Assembly (NCBI RefSeq): GCF_016862515.1
Contig: NZ_BONC01000024.1
Coordinates: 1-64,000, forward strand
Length of the DNA stretch: 64,000 bases
From: Asanoa iriomotensis
GTDB lineage: Bacteria > Actinomycetota > Actinomycetes > Mycobacteriales > Micromonosporaceae
Reading direction: 5' to 3'
Shown here: positions 1-8,990 of the stretch, one piece after another
Position numbering within the stretch: the stretch's first letter is position 1
Layout of the letters: each line of letters begins with the position of its first letter
Program-made: the position numbers and the translations under genes
The notes under the pieces: generated by a model
The model's database searches: none
What the model was told of the DNA's origin: nothing
Seen by the model: only the letters and a program-made list of their open reading frames with translations

Positions 1-226
1 GGCGCGGCGGAAGCCCGCCGGTGCCGCCGGCTCGCGACCGGCCGCCAGCCGGCCACCGGCCGGCAAGCAGCGCAGGCGAGCCTCCGCACCGAAGCAACCG
101 GACGACTCCCCCGACGAAGGCAGGAGCGCGGAACCGCCCGCAACCGGCGACAGCCCACCACGGAAGGCGGCCAAACGACAAGCGAAATCCACAAAGGACG
201 ATACCCAGCCGCCCGCGGCCGGATAA
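1..226 (+). CDS. C-terminal tail of an upstream protein, probably an ABC ATPase (partial)
   Basis: An open frame enters from the left edge and stops at TAA, nine bases before the start of the following permease. The 74 visible residues are low-complexity: rich in Ala, Pro, Arg, Lys and Asp, with no fold-like hydrophobic pattern and no catalytic motif. Position suggests the end of the ATP-binding subunit that pairs with the next permease, since such exporters are usually ATPase then permease and actinobacterial copies can carry long basic Pro/Ala tails. That identity is inference from context only. The frame and stop are clear; the function is not. Confidence 0.5.
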   Translation, partial: ARRKPAGAAGSRPAASRPPAGKQRRRASAPKQPDDSPDEGRSAEPPATGDSPPRKAAKRQAKSTKDDTQPPAAG

Positions 227-235
227 GGGGTCCAT

Positions 236-2785
236 ATGTTCCGGTCCATGTTGCGTGGGCTGCTCACGCACAAGTTGCGGCTCGCGCTCTCCGCGCTCGC
301 GGTCGTGCTCGGCACCATGTTCATGTCTGGTGCGTTCGTGGCCGGTGACACCTTCGCCCAAGGGTTTACCGCGCTTTTCTCGACCGTCAATCAGAGCATC
401 GACGTCGAGGTCACCGCCAAGGACACCACGCCCGGCGGGCAGAACGCGCAGTTCAGCACCCCGACCGCCCTTCTCGGCCAGCAGGACGTCGATACCGTCC
501 GCGGTGTCGACGGGGTCGCGGGGGTCAGGCCCGGTGTCTACTCGGCGGGGGCGCGGTTGATCGGGTCCGACGGCAAGGTCGTCGGCGGGGCCGGGCCGCC
601 GCAGCAAGGGATCGCGTGGAACGGTGATCCGCTGCTTCAGCTCCGGCAGGGGCGGCCGCCGCAGGCCGATGACGAGATCGCTGTCAACCAAGGGCTTTCG
701 GACGCCAGTGGGTTCGGGATCGGGCAGACCGCCGACGTCATCACGTTGCAGCCGCGTACGCCGTACAAAATCGTCGGGATATTCGGATTTGCCGGGAACC
801 GGCCATCGCTTGCCGGTGAGACCACCGTCGCGTTCACCCTGCCCCAGGCCCAGCGGGTTCTGCTGAACGCGCCCGGCAAGTTCACTAGCATCGACGTCGC
901 CGCCGCGGGTGGGGTCAGCGACAGCACGTTGCGGGACCGCGTCGCGGCCGCTCTGCCGAACGACACCGTGCGTACCGGTGCGCAGGTCGCCGAGGAGCAG
1001 CAGAGCGCGACCTCCAGCTTCGTCAACATCCTCAAGACCGGGCTGGTCGTGTTCGCGCTGATCGGCATGTTCACCGGCGCTTTCCTGATCTTCAACACGT
1101 TCTCGATGCTGGTCGCGCAGCGGACCCGGGAGCTGGCCCTCTACCGCTCCTTCGGCGCGAGCCGCGGCCAGGTCAACCGGTCCGTCCTCCTCGAGTCCGT
1201 GCTGCTCGGGCTGGCCGCCAGCATCGTCGGGCTCGGGCTCGGCATCCTCGTCGGTTTCATCCTCAACAAGGCGCTCCAGGCGATCATCGGCGCGATGCTG
1301 CCGGTCAGCGGGGTGGTCGTCCGCGCGTACGCCATCCTCACGACCCTCGCCGTCGGCACCGCCTTCACGGTCGTGGCCGCGCTGATACCGGCGCTGCGCG
1401 CGAGCCGCGTCCCACCCATCGCCGCCATGCGCGAGGCGGTCACGCCCGACAAGCCCCTCACGAAGCTCACGAGCGCCGGCGGGGTCGTGCTCGGCGCCGG
1501 CGGGCTGCTGCTCGGTCTCGGCGTCGGCAAGGTCGGCGACATCCCGACCTGGCTCACCCTCGGCATCGGCGCCGGCCTGTGCTTCCTCGGCATGGCCATG
1601 CTCGCCCCGATCATCAGCCGCCCGTTGACCACCGCGGCCGGCAAGGCGTTCGCGTGGTCCGTGCCCGGGCGGCTCGGCGCCCGCAACACCGGCCGCAACC
1701 CGCGCCGGACCGCGGTCACCGCCGCCGCCCTGATGATCGGGGTCGCGCTGGCCACCGGCGCCGGCGTGTTCGCCCAGTCCGCGAAGGCCGGCATCACCAG
1801 CGCGTTCGAGCGGGACGTCAACGCACAGCTCGCCGTCACCACGAGCCTCAGCCAGGCTCCGGGCGCCAGCGTCGGCTTCCCACCGGAGCTCGAGCGGACC
1901 ATGGCCGCCCTGCCGGGGGTCACCTCGGCCGTCGCGCTGCGCGGCGACACCGTCAACCTCAACGGCAGCGACCGGTTCGTGCTGGCCGGCGACGCACAGG
2001 CCGCCTCGACGATCTTCAACCTGCGGCCGGTGGCCGGCAACGTGCGCACGCTCAACCCCGGGGAGGCCCTGCTCGACCAGCCCACCGCGGACGCCCTGCA
2101 CGTCGGCCCGGGCACCCGGGTCACGATGCGCACGGCGCGCGGCGCGCCGGTGACCCTCGACGTGGTGGGCGTGTTCAAGCCCAACCAGGCGATCTCCAGC
2201 TCGTTGATCAGCAGCGCGGACGCGGGCGGGTTCCGGTCGCCGTTCGCCCAGCAGGGGTTCGTGCAGGTGGCCAGCGACAGCCAGGTGCCGCAGGTGCGCG
2301 CCGAGCTGGACAAGCTGTTCGCGAACAACCCGGACGTCAGCGTCAACGACCAGTCGCAGCTCATCGGCCAGGCCAACAACTTCGTCGACATCCTGCTCGG
2401 CATCGTCAACACGCTGCTCGGCCTCACGATCGTGGTCGCGGTGCTCGGCGTGGTCAACACGCTGCTGCTGTCGGTCTTCGAGCGGACCCGGGAGCTCGGC
2501 CTGATCCGGGCCGTCGGGATGAGCCGGGCCATGGTCGGCCGGATGGTCACCGTCGAGTCGATCCTGATCTCGGTCTTCGGCGCGCTCCTCGGGATCTTCA
2601 TCGGCGTCGGCCTCGGCGTCGCGATCGTGGTGGCGCTCGGCGACGAGTTCCTGTCGCTGACCGTGCCGTGGGGCTACCTGTTGATCACGCTCGCCCTCTC
2701 GATCGTCGCGGGCTTGATCGCCGCTGTGCTCCCCGCCATACGGGCCGCACGCCTCAACGTCCTTCAGGCCATCGCGTACGAGTAA
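236..2785 (+). CDS. FtsX-like ABC transporter permease (first paralogue)
   Basis: An 849-residue integral membrane protein of the MacB/FtsX-like permease family, expected to work with a LolD-type ATPase to move lipids, lipoproteins or peptides outward by mechanotransmission. One membrane helix sits near residues 15-37 and is followed by a large extracellular domain to about 265. The first FtsX-type helix bundle spans roughly 265-390. Two central helices (about 413-465) lead to a second extracellular domain, and a second FtsX bundle covers about 725-842. Conserved RTRELALYRSFGA and RTRELGLIRAVG segments mark the ATPase-coupling loops. ATG follows an AGGGG ribosome site. A close paralogue lies downstream, so this looks like a local duplication. 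Substrate unknown. Confidence 0.9.
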   Translation: MFRSMLRGLLTHKLRLALSALAVVLGTMFMSGAFVAGDTFAQGFTALFSTVNQSIDVEVTAKDTTPGGQNAQFSTPTALLGQQDVDTVRGVDGVAGVRPGVYSAGARLIGSDGKVVGGAGPPQQGIAWNGDPLLQLRQGRPPQADDEIAVNQGLSDASGFGIGQTADVITLQPRTPYKIVGIFGFAGNRPSLAGETTVAFTLPQAQRVLLNAPGKFTSIDVAAAGGVSDSTLRDRVAAALPNDTVRTGAQVAEEQQSATSSFVNILKTGLVVFALIGMFTGAFLIFNTFSMLVAQRTRELALYRSFGASRGQVNRSVLLESVLLGLAASIVGLGLGILVGFILNKALQAIIGAMLPVSGVVVRAYAILTTLAVGTAFTVVAALIPALRASRVPPIAAMREAVTPDKPLTKLTSAGGVVLGAGGLLLGLGVGKVGDIPTWLTLGIGAGLCFLGMAMLAPIISRPLTTAAGKAFAWSVPGRLGARNTGRNPRRTAVTAAALMIGVALATGAGVFAQSAKAGITSAFERDVNAQLAVTTSLSQAPGASVGFPPELERTMAALPGVTSAVALRGDTVNLNGSDRFVLAGDAQAASTIFNLRPVAGNVRTLNPGEALLDQPTADALHVGPGTRVTMRTARGAPVTLDVVGVFKPNQAISSSLISSADAGGFRSPFAQQGFVQVASDSQVPQVRAELDKLFANNPDVSVNDQSQLIGQANNFVDILLGIVNTLLGLTIVVAVLGVVNTLLLSVFERTRELGLIRAVGMSRAMVGRMVTVESILISVFGALLGIFIGVGLGVAIVVALGDEFLSLTVPWGYLLITLALSIVAGLIAAVLPAIRAARLNVLQAIAYE

Positions 2786-2786
2786 G

Positions 2787-2952
2787 CCAGGTCGGATCGG
2801 TGGATCAGTGCGAGCCGAGACGGAGTCCAGGTGTCGCTCGGCGGTGGCCTGGGATTATCCGGATACCGGTGTCGTATCCAGGTGATCCCAGGACGCCGCC
2901 AGGCGGCGGCTGGGCCCGTCGCAGGCCGCGCTGATCCACCGATCCGACCTGG
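2787..2952. repeat. 166-bp imperfect palindromic element
   Basis: The outer arms, 2787-2808 and 2931-2952, are perfect 22-base inverted repeats. Inner arms 2848-2866 and 2874-2892 pair with three mismatches, and both sets share a centre near 2870. The segment therefore reads as one long, eroded palindrome. It starts two bases after the permease stop codon and lies between two genes on the same strand. No transposase or long frame is inside. It could be a MITE-like element, a large regulatory hairpin, or an attenuator between the two transporter modules. Confidence 0.75.
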
Positions 2953-3062
2953 GGGACAAACCCTGAGGTCAGGTACGGGGTACCCGCATCGGAAAATCCG
3001 ACCCTCCTCCGTCGTGGGACGGACGAAACTCGTTGCGACCGTCCGCCAGCATGGAAGATGCC

Positions 3063-3085
3063 GGCCGGACCGTCGTGGTCCGGCC
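3063..3085 (+). promoter_or_regulatory. Short perfect hairpin upstream of the ABC ATPase
   Basis: Nine-base arms GGCCGGACC and GGTCCGGCC surround a five-base loop, about 30 bases ahead of the ATPase start. There is no T-run, so a terminator is not obvious; it could be a leader hairpin or an operator. The rest of 2953-3116 shows no gene. Confidence 0.45.
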
Positions 3086-3116
3086 GGACCATGACCGGTT
3101 GACGAGGGGGAACCAG

Positions 3117-3872
3117 GTGACGGCCAGCGATCCGGTGGCGGCCCGCGCGGACGACGTGTGGAAGGTCTACGGCAGCGGCGAAGCGGAGGTGATCGCGCTG
3201 CGGGGGGTGAGCGTCACGTTTCAGCGTGGCGTCTTCACTGCGATCATGGGGCCGTCCGGCTCCGGCAAGTCCACGCTCATGCACTGCCTGGCCGGGCTCG
3301 ATTCCGTGACCCGGGGCGACGTGCACATCGGTGAGACGAAGGTCACGGGGCTCGGCGACGCCGGCCTGACCCGGCTGCGGCGCGACAAGATCGGCTTCAT
3401 CTTCCAGCAGTTCAACCTGCTGCCGACGCTGTCGGCCAAGGAGAACATCCTGCTGCCGTTGTCGATCGCCGGGCGCCGGCCCGACGACGAGTGGTTCGGC
3501 ACGGTGATCAAGACCGTCGGGCTGCAGGACCGGCTCGACCACCGGCCCGCCCAGCTCTCCGGCGGCCAGCAGCAGCGGGTGGCGTGCGCGCGGGCGCTGG
3601 TCGCCCGGCCCGAGGTGATCTTCGCCGACGAGCCGACGGGCAACCTCGACTCGAAGTCCGGCGCCGACGTGCTGGGCTTCCTGCGGGACTCCGTCAAGTC
3701 GCACGGGCAGACGATCGTGATGGTCACCCACGACCCGGTGGCCGCCTCGTACGCGGACCGGGTCATCTTCCTCGCCGACGGCTCCGTGGTCGACGAGCTG
3801 CACGACCCGACGCCCGACATGGTGCTCGACCGCATGAAGAAGCTCGACACGCCGGCCGAGGTGGAGCGCTGA
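3117..3872 (+). CDS. ABC transporter ATP-binding protein, MacB/LolD type
   Basis: A 251-residue cytoplasmic ATPase that drives the adjacent FtsX-like permease. Walker A GPSGSGKST is at about residues 45-53, the Q-loop at 97, the signature LSGGQQQR at 147-154, and Walker B VIFADEPTGNLD at 167-178 followed by an H-loop in MVTHD. The GTG start is preferred because GAGGGGG lies 6-12 bases before it. An in-frame start 84 bases upstream would add a poorly conserved leader that runs through a hairpin. The stop overlaps the next start in TGATG, so the permease is translationally coupled. The first permease may share this ATPase or use the one cut by the left edge. Confidence 0.93.
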   Translation: MTASDPVAARADDVWKVYGSGEAEVIALRGVSVTFQRGVFTAIMGPSGSGKSTLMHCLAGLDSVTRGDVHIGETKVTGLGDAGLTRLRRDKIGFIFQQFNLLPTLSAKENILLPLSIAGRRPDDEWFGTVIKTVGLQDRLDHRPAQLSGGQQQRVACARALVARPEVIFADEPTGNLDSKSGADVLGFLRDSVKSHGQTIVMVTHDPVAASYADRVIFLADGSVVDELHDPTPDMVLDRMKKLDTPAEVER

Positions 3873-6412
3873 TGCTGCGCGCCACTCTCAAGAGCCTGCT
3901 GGCCCGCAAGGTCCGCCTGATCCTGTCGGGCCTCGCGGTCATCCTCGGCGTGATGTTCGTGGCCGGCTCGTTCGTGCTCACCGACACCCTGTCCCGCTCG
4001 TTCGACTCGATCTTCTCGGACGCCTACTCGCAGACCGACGTGACCGTCGCCGGCAAGGCCAAGGTGGCCGTGTCGGAGATGGAAGGCGAGCAGGTGCCGG
4101 CCAACATCCCGCAGTCGGCGGTCACCACCGTGTCCGCGCTGCCGGGCGTGGCGCAGGCCCGCGGCGTGGTCGCCGCGGACGGCGCGACGATGATCGGCAG
4201 CAACGGCAAGGCGGTCGGCTCGTTCGGTCCGCCGCAGCTCGGCGAGAACTGGCTGGGCGAGAACGCGCTGACCCAGCTCCGTGAGGGTCGCGGGCCCACC
4301 GCGGACGACGAGATCGTGGTCAACGTCGGTCTCGCCACGGCCGGCAAGGTCAAGGTCGGCGACCGGGTCGGCGTGCTGACCCTCGACGCCAAGCAGCGTG
4401 AGTTCACGATCGTCGGCACGTTCGGCTACAGCGGCGACCGGGACAGCCTCGGCGGCGTCAACGAGATCGCGTTCACCGAGCCGGTGGCGCAGCGGCTGAT
4501 GCTCGGCGCGCCGGGCGTGTTCAGCAGCATCGACGTGAAGGCCACCGACGGCACGACGCCGGCGGCGCTCAAGGAGCGGGTCGCGGCCGCGCTGGGTGCC
4601 GACTACACCGTGCGTACCGGTGAAGAGGCCGCGGCCGACGACGCGGCGGGTCTCAAGGACAGCCTGAAGTTCTTCAACAACATCCTGCTCGGCTTCGCCG
4701 GCATCGCGCTGTTCGTCGGCATCTTCCTGATCATCAACACGTTCTCGATCGTGGTCGCACAGCGGACCAAGGAACTGGCGCTGCTGCGGGCCATCGGCGC
4801 GGGTCGCCGGCAGGTGATCGGCTCGGTGCTGACCGAGGCCGTGATCGTCGGCACGGTCGCCTCGGTGATCGGCGTCGGCGCCGGCATCGGGGTCGGCGCG
4901 CTGCTCGCGTTCCTCGCCGGCAAGTTCTCGGGCGGGTTGGAGCTGGCCGGGCTCGGCGTGCCGCCGGTCGCGCTCGTCGCCTCGTTCGTGGTGGGCGTGG
5001 TGGTCACCATCGTCGCCGCGGTGATGCCGGCGCTGCGCGCGTCGCGGATCCCGCCGGTGGCGGCCATGCAGGACGTGGCGACCCCCGACCGGCCGCTCAC
5101 GAAGATCACGGCGATCGGCGGTGTGATCACCGCGGCCGCGGCCGCGCTGCTCGGCGTCGGCCTGTACGCGGACGGCGGCCTCCTGCTGGTCGCGGGCGGC
5201 GTGCTGCTGGCGTTCGTCGGCGTGGCCCTGCTGACCCCGGTGCTCAGCCGCCCGGTGGTCGGGCTGCTCGGCCGGATCTTCGCCTGGTCGGTGCCGGGCC
5301 GGCTGGGCCGGCTCAACTCGGGCCGCAACCCGCGCCGCACGGCGATCACCGCGTCGGCGCTGATGGTCGGCATCGCGCTGGTCACCGGCGTCGGCGTGGT
5401 CGCGTCCTCGGCGAAGACCAGCATCGCCGGCGCGGTCGAATCGATCGACGCCCAGCTGATCATCCAGGGCACCCAGACCGGCCCCCGCGCGCCGACGTTC
5501 GCGCCGGGGGTGGTCGACGAGGCCAAGGCGGTGCCCGGCGTACGCGACGTCGTCGGTGTGGGCAGTGACGCCGCCACGGTCGACGGGCGGCAGCAGTGGG
5601 TCACGTCGGTGACCGACGCCGCGCCGCTCCCGGCCATCTACGGCAGCACGGCCGTGGCGGGCTCGATCTCGGCGCTGGGCCCCGACCAGGTGATCGTCAG
5701 CGACGAGACGGCGAAGGACCACAACTGGTCGGTCGGCTCGGTGCTGACGGTGCAGTTGTCCCGGGGCAACGAGCACCGCTACACGATCAGCGGCATCGCG
5801 CCGAAGGACAAGGCGATGGGCGAGGTCATGCTGCCGGCGGCGGCGATGCAGGACTTCGCGCAGCCCGCACCGTCACTCGGCCTCGTGCGGCTCGACGAGG
5901 GCACGCCCGTCGCGTCGGTGCAGCCGCAGATCGAGGCGCTGGTCGCCGACAACCCGCTGGTCTCGGTGATCGACCAGGCCGCCTTCACGGACCAACAGAC
6001 CGGCATGATCGACCAGGTGCTGGTCATGATCCAGATCCTGCTGGCGCTGGCGATCCTGATCGCGGTGCTGGGCATCGTCAACACGCTGGCCCTGTCGGTC
6101 ATGGAGCGCACCCGCGAGCTGGGCCTGCTCCGCGCGATCGGCCTGAGCCGCGGCGCGACGATGCGGATGATCACGGTCGAGGCGGTGGTCATCTCGGTGT
6201 TCGGCGCCCTGCTGGGTGTCGTGGTCGGCGGCGGCCTGGGTGCGGCGGTCGTCCGGGCGCTGCGCGACCAGGGCTTCACCGACCTGACGCTGCCGTGGTC
6301 GACGATCCTGCTCTACCTGGGCGTGGCGGCGCTGGTCGGCTGCGTCGCGGCGATCGTGCCGTCGATCCGGGCGGCACGGCTCAACGTGCTCGGCGCGATC
6401 GCGCACGAGTAG
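3872..6412 (+). CDS. FtsX-like ABC transporter permease (second paralogue)
   Basis: An 846-residue paralogue of the first permease with the same plan: N-terminal helix, extracellular domain to about 270, FtsX bundle at about 270-395, two central helices, second extracellular domain, and a terminal FtsX bundle. It opens with a matching basic segment followed by the first helix and ends in ARLNVLGAIAHE, close to ARLNVLQAIAYE of the first copy. The coupling loops RTKELALLRAIGA and RTRELGLLRAIGL are conserved. The start overlaps the ATPase stop by one base. A UUCG hairpin closes the unit downstream. Exporter of unknown substrate. Confidence 0.92.
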   Translation: MLRATLKSLLARKVRLILSGLAVILGVMFVAGSFVLTDTLSRSFDSIFSDAYSQTDVTVAGKAKVAVSEMEGEQVPANIPQSAVTTVSALPGVAQARGVVAADGATMIGSNGKAVGSFGPPQLGENWLGENALTQLREGRGPTADDEIVVNVGLATAGKVKVGDRVGVLTLDAKQREFTIVGTFGYSGDRDSLGGVNEIAFTEPVAQRLMLGAPGVFSSIDVKATDGTTPAALKERVAAALGADYTVRTGEEAAADDAAGLKDSLKFFNNILLGFAGIALFVGIFLIINTFSIVVAQRTKELALLRAIGAGRRQVIGSVLTEAVIVGTVASVIGVGAGIGVGALLAFLAGKFSGGLELAGLGVPPVALVASFVVGVVVTIVAAVMPALRASRIPPVAAMQDVATPDRPLTKITAIGGVITAAAAALLGVGLYADGGLLLVAGGVLLAFVGVALLTPVLSRPVVGLLGRIFAWSVPGRLGRLNSGRNPRRTAITASALMVGIALVTGVGVVASSAKTSIAGAVESIDAQLIIQGTQTGPRAPTFAPGVVDEAKAVPGVRDVVGVGSDAATVDGRQQWVTSVTDAAPLPAIYGSTAVAGSISALGPDQVIVSDETAKDHNWSVGSVLTVQLSRGNEHRYTISGIAPKDKAMGEVMLPAAAMQDFAQPAPSLGLVRLDEGTPVASVQPQIEALVADNPLVSVIDQAAFTDQQTGMIDQVLVMIQILLALAILIAVLGIVNTLALSVMERTRELGLLRAIGLSRGATMRMITVEAVVISVFGALLGVVVGGGLGAAVVRALRDQGFTDLTLPWSTILLYLGVAALVGCVAAIVPSIRAARLNVLGAIAHE

Positions 6413-6419
6413 GGGGTGA

Positions 6420-6447
6420 GGTGCCCGCTCCTTCGGGGGCGGGCACC
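6420..6447 (+). terminator. UUCG-tetraloop hairpin terminator after the ABC operon
   Basis: A GC-rich stem GGTGCCCGC... pairs with ...GCGGGCACC around a C(UUCG)G tetraloop, eight bases after the permease stop. No T-run follows, which is usual for intrinsic terminators in high-GC actinomycetes. Confidence 0.75.
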
Positions 6448-6511
6448 GCCGCATCAAACCGCGGACCTGGCAGCGCAGCGCAGCGGAGCGGTGTCTGGCG
6501 GGAGCGACGGT

Positions 6512-6556
6512 CGTGCCCACCGCGGACCCGAGTCCCTGGTTCAGGGGGTGGGCACG
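6512..6556 (-). terminator. Hairpin at the end of the HAD hydrolase gene
   Basis: Ten-base perfect arms CGTGCCCACC and GGTGGGCACG flank a 25-base loop that holds a small CCCTGGTTCAGGG hairpin. The structure spans the HAD stop codon, so it may end that transcript and also block read-in from the ABC operon on the other strand. Confidence 0.45.
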
Positions 6557-7233
6557 GCTCGTGCGGTGAGGGCCGCGAGCAGTGGCAGGTCCACGGTGGT
6601 CAGGCTGTCCGCCAGGTGTACGCCGCGGCGCGGGGCGACCGCCGCGTCGTGTGGTACGGCGATCACCGCCGCTCCCGCCGCGAGGGCGCTCGTGACGCCC
6701 ACCGGAGAGTCTTCGATGGCGACACAGCGCTCGACCGGCACGCCGAGGAGGCGGGCGGCCATCAGGTAAGGCTCGGGGTCCGGCTTGCCGGCGCTCACCT
6801 CGTCGCCGCAGACGACCGCGTCGAACCACTGCCGCCCGATCACCTCGATGGCGATCTCGACCAGCGCGCGGCCGGTGTTGGTCACCAGCGCGGCCGGAAT
6901 CCCGGCGTCGTGCACGGTCTTCAGCAGCTCCCGGGCGCCGGGCCGCCACCGCAGCTCGGTCTGGAACAGCTCGGCCATCCGGTCGACCAGCCAGGCCTCC
7001 GAGGCGGCCGGGTCGCGCCATTCCTGGCCGAGGTCGGCGTGCAGGATCGCCATCGAGCTCTCCATGTTGCCGCCGACCATCGCGAGCCGCGCTTCGTCGG
7101 ACAGCTCGCCGCCGTACTCCTTGGCAAGCTCGCGAAGCCCGATGTCCCAGACCTGCTCGCTGTCGAGGAGCGTGCCGTCCATGTCGAACAGCACCGCCGC
7201 GGGCCTGTCCGTGCCCTCCACCGTGTCCGTCAT
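6541..7233 (-). CDS. HAD-superfamily phosphatase, beta-phosphoglucomutase-like
   Basis: A 230-residue soluble hydrolase. Motif I, LFDMDGTLLDSE, places the nucleophile at Asp17 and the acid/base at Asp19. VTNTGRA supplies motif II, GKPDPEPY motif III, and AIEDSPVG motif IV. The cap is the helical C1 type of phosphoglycolate phosphatase, beta-PGM and sugar-phosphatase relatives, so the substrate is probably a small sugar or organic phosphate but cannot be named. The ATG 13 codons into the longest frame is chosen because the upstream residues are unlike the family. Single-gene unit facing the ABC operon. Confidence 0.85.
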   Translation of the reverse strand: MTDTVEGTDRPAAVLFDMDGTLLDSEQVWDIGLRELAKEYGGELSDEARLAMVGGNMESSMAILHADLGQEWRDPAASEAWLVDRMAELFQTELRWRPGARELLKTVHDAGIPAALVTNTGRALVEIAIEVIGRQWFDAVVCGDEVSAGKPDPEPYLMAARLLGVPVERCVAIEDSPVGVTSALAAGAAVIAVPHDAAVAPRRGVHLADSLTTVDLPLLAALTARAVPTP

Positions 7234-7419
7234 CAGGTCGAGTATCGCCCGGATGCGGCCCCCGCCCAGCATCCCCGCGCGGGCCGGTGGCGCACGTCAC
7301 GCGCGTTCGCGCGGCGTTCACCTGTTGTGCGCCGCAGTGACAATGGTGAGTGGTGAGGCGGTCGTTAAAGATCTTGCCGCGGGGGTAAACAGGGCCACCG
7401 GTCGAGAGGGGACGTCGCG

Positions 7420-8133
7420 ATGACCAGACCCGTACTGCTGCGGGTGCTCGGGGTGGTGACCGCCGGCGCGGTCGCCCTCGCATGCGGTTTGGGCGACCCG
7501 TCGTCACCTGCCGGGGAGCCACCGCCACCGGCGGCAACCGGTGCGTCCGCCGACGACGGCTCGATGACCGCCGAGGAGTTCGAGAGCGACATCGACGACG
7601 CGACCAAGTCGGCGGAGAGCTACTGGACGACGGTCTTCGACCAGTCCGGGGAACGCTTCCAGCCGGTGCGCCGGATCGTCAGCTACACCCGCGACGGCCA
7701 GATCGACTGCGCGGGCGAGCCGGTGCCCCGCAACAACGCGGTCTACTGCCCGGACGGGGACTTCATCGCATACGACGTGAACTTCGCCGTGGGCGCCTTC
7801 CAACAGGTCGGCGACGCGTTCCTCTACTACCTGCTGGGTCACGAGTACGCGCACGCCGTCCAGGCGCGCCTCGGCATCAGCCACCGGCTGACCATCGACC
7901 ACGAGCTGCAGGCGGACTGCATGGCGGGCGCCTATCTGGGCGACTCGGTCCGCGGCAAGTCGCTGACGATCGACAAGGGCGACCTCGACGAGTTCCAGAA
8001 GGGGCTGCTGGCGGTGGGCGACGACCCGAGCGTGCCGTGGTTCGCACCGGGCGCGCACGGCACGGCCGAACAACGCACAGAGTCGTTTTTCCTGGGGTAC
8101 GAGCGATCGCTGTCGGCCTGCGACCTCAACTGA
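7420..8133 (+). CDS. Putative zinc metallopeptidase lipoprotein
   Basis: A 237-residue exported protein. A short signal peptide ends in VALAC, a lipobox that predicts lipid attachment at about Cys22, followed by a Ser/Pro/Ala linker. The catalytic motif HEYAH gives zinc ligands His141 and His145 with general base Glu142. The downstream HELQADCMAGAYLG segment supplies the third ligand, as in the neutral zinc metallopeptidase (YpfJ-like) family. It probably acts at the outer face of the membrane; substrate unknown. GAGAGGGG precedes the ATG. It stands alone. Confidence 0.85.
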   Translation: MTRPVLLRVLGVVTAGAVALACGLGDPSSPAGEPPPPAATGASADDGSMTAEEFESDIDDATKSAESYWTTVFDQSGERFQPVRRIVSYTRDGQIDCAGEPVPRNNAVYCPDGDFIAYDVNFAVGAFQQVGDAFLYYLLGHEYAHAVQARLGISHRLTIDHELQADCMAGAYLGDSVRGKSLTIDKGDLDEFQKGLLAVGDDPSVPWFAPGAHGTAEQRTESFFLGYERSLSACDLN

Positions 8134-8207
8134 GCGGCACGTACCCGATAATGGCGGTGCGGCGAATGTCGGGTGATCAGGGTCCGGGTCGCCGCACCAT
8201 TGGCGGC

Positions 8208-8990
8208 ATGGATGACGCGACCTTGGTTTCCCGCTTCGTGCGCGACGGCTTCGTGAAGCTGGAGGGCGCCGTAGCGCCGCGCGTGGCCGCGGACTGCGCG
8301 CGGCTGTTGTGGCGGGAGACCGGCTGCGACCCGGACGACCCGGCGACGTGGACGCGGCCCGTGCACTGGGTGGCCGGCATGGCGCAGGGGCCGTTCGCCG
8401 CCGCTCCCAACTCCCCGTTCCTGCATCACGCGTACGACCTTCTCGTCGGCGCGGGCCGCTGGGAGCCGCGCTATTCGCTGGGCACGTTCCCGCTGCGTTT
8501 CCCGCACGAGGAGGAGCCGGACGACGCGGGCTGGCACATCGAGGGCAGCTATCTGCCGGAGGGCGAGACCTGGTACTTCACCAACCTGCGCTCCCGGGGG
8601 CGGGCGCTGTTGATGCTGTTCCTGTTCAGCGAGGTGGGTGAACAGGACGCCCCGACGCGGATCCGGGTCGCCTCGCACCTCGACGTGCCGAAGGTGCTGG
8701 AGGCATACGGGGAGGACGGGGCGAGCGGGCTGGCACTTGCCCCCGATCTGGTGGCGGCCTCCGACCACCGGGCGGTCGCCCTCGCCACCGGGTCGCCGGG
8801 CGACGTCTTCCTGTGCCATCCCTTCCTTGTGCACGCGGCGCAACCGCACCATGGGCAGCGGCCCCGCTTCATGGCCCAGCCGCCGCTGATGCCGGCGGCG
8901 CCGTACGAGCTGGAGCGGGCCGACGGCGCCTACTCACCCGTGGAGATCGCGATCCGCCAGGGCCTGGGACGGGCATGCTCGACCGGTTGA
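8208..8990 (+). CDS. Fe(II)/2-oxoglutarate-type (phytanoyl-CoA dioxygenase-like) oxygenase
   Basis: A 260-residue cytoplasmic protein with the double-stranded beta-helix pattern of phytanoyl-CoA dioxygenase-like enzymes. GWHIEGSY gives metal ligands His110 and Glu112; the more usual form is H-x-D. The distal ligand is His209 in LVHAAQ, and the 2OG-binding Arg is in QRPRF. Typical reactions are hydroxylations of small molecules; the substrate is unknown. The ATG is chosen at MDDATLVSRF, where family-like sequence begins; in-frame upstream ATG codons exist. The gene overlaps the following AraC regulator by 16 bases, implying co-transcription. Confidence 0.75.
   Translation: MDDATLVSRFVRDGFVKLEGAVAPRVAADCARLLWRETGCDPDDPATWTRPVHWVAGMAQGPFAAAPNSPFLHHAYDLLVGAGRWEPRYSLGTFPLRFPHEEEPDDAGWHIEGSYLPEGETWYFTNLRSRGRALLMLFLFSEVGEQDAPTRIRVASHLDVPKVLEAYGEDGASGLALAPDLVAASDHRAVALATGSPGDVFLCHPFLVHAAQPHHGQRPRFMAQPPLMPAAPYELERADGAYSPVEIAIRQGLGRACSTG

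Noticed and set aside
1141-2601. 486-codon minus-strand frame under the first permease
   Set aside because: Antisense shadow rich in Ser/Thr/Arg without any family signature.
2787-2952. Intrinsic terminator for the first permease
   Set aside because: Far too long and two-tiered for a terminator, and no T-run; listed as a palindromic element instead.
3221-5776. 851-codon open frame on the minus strand through the ATPase and permease
   Set aside because: High-GC shadow: Arg/Asp/His-rich with no domain, fully antisense to a clear transporter with motifs.
6448-6540. Small gene between the ABC operon and the HAD gene
   Set aside because: Only short frames without a ribosome site; the segment is explained by two hairpins.
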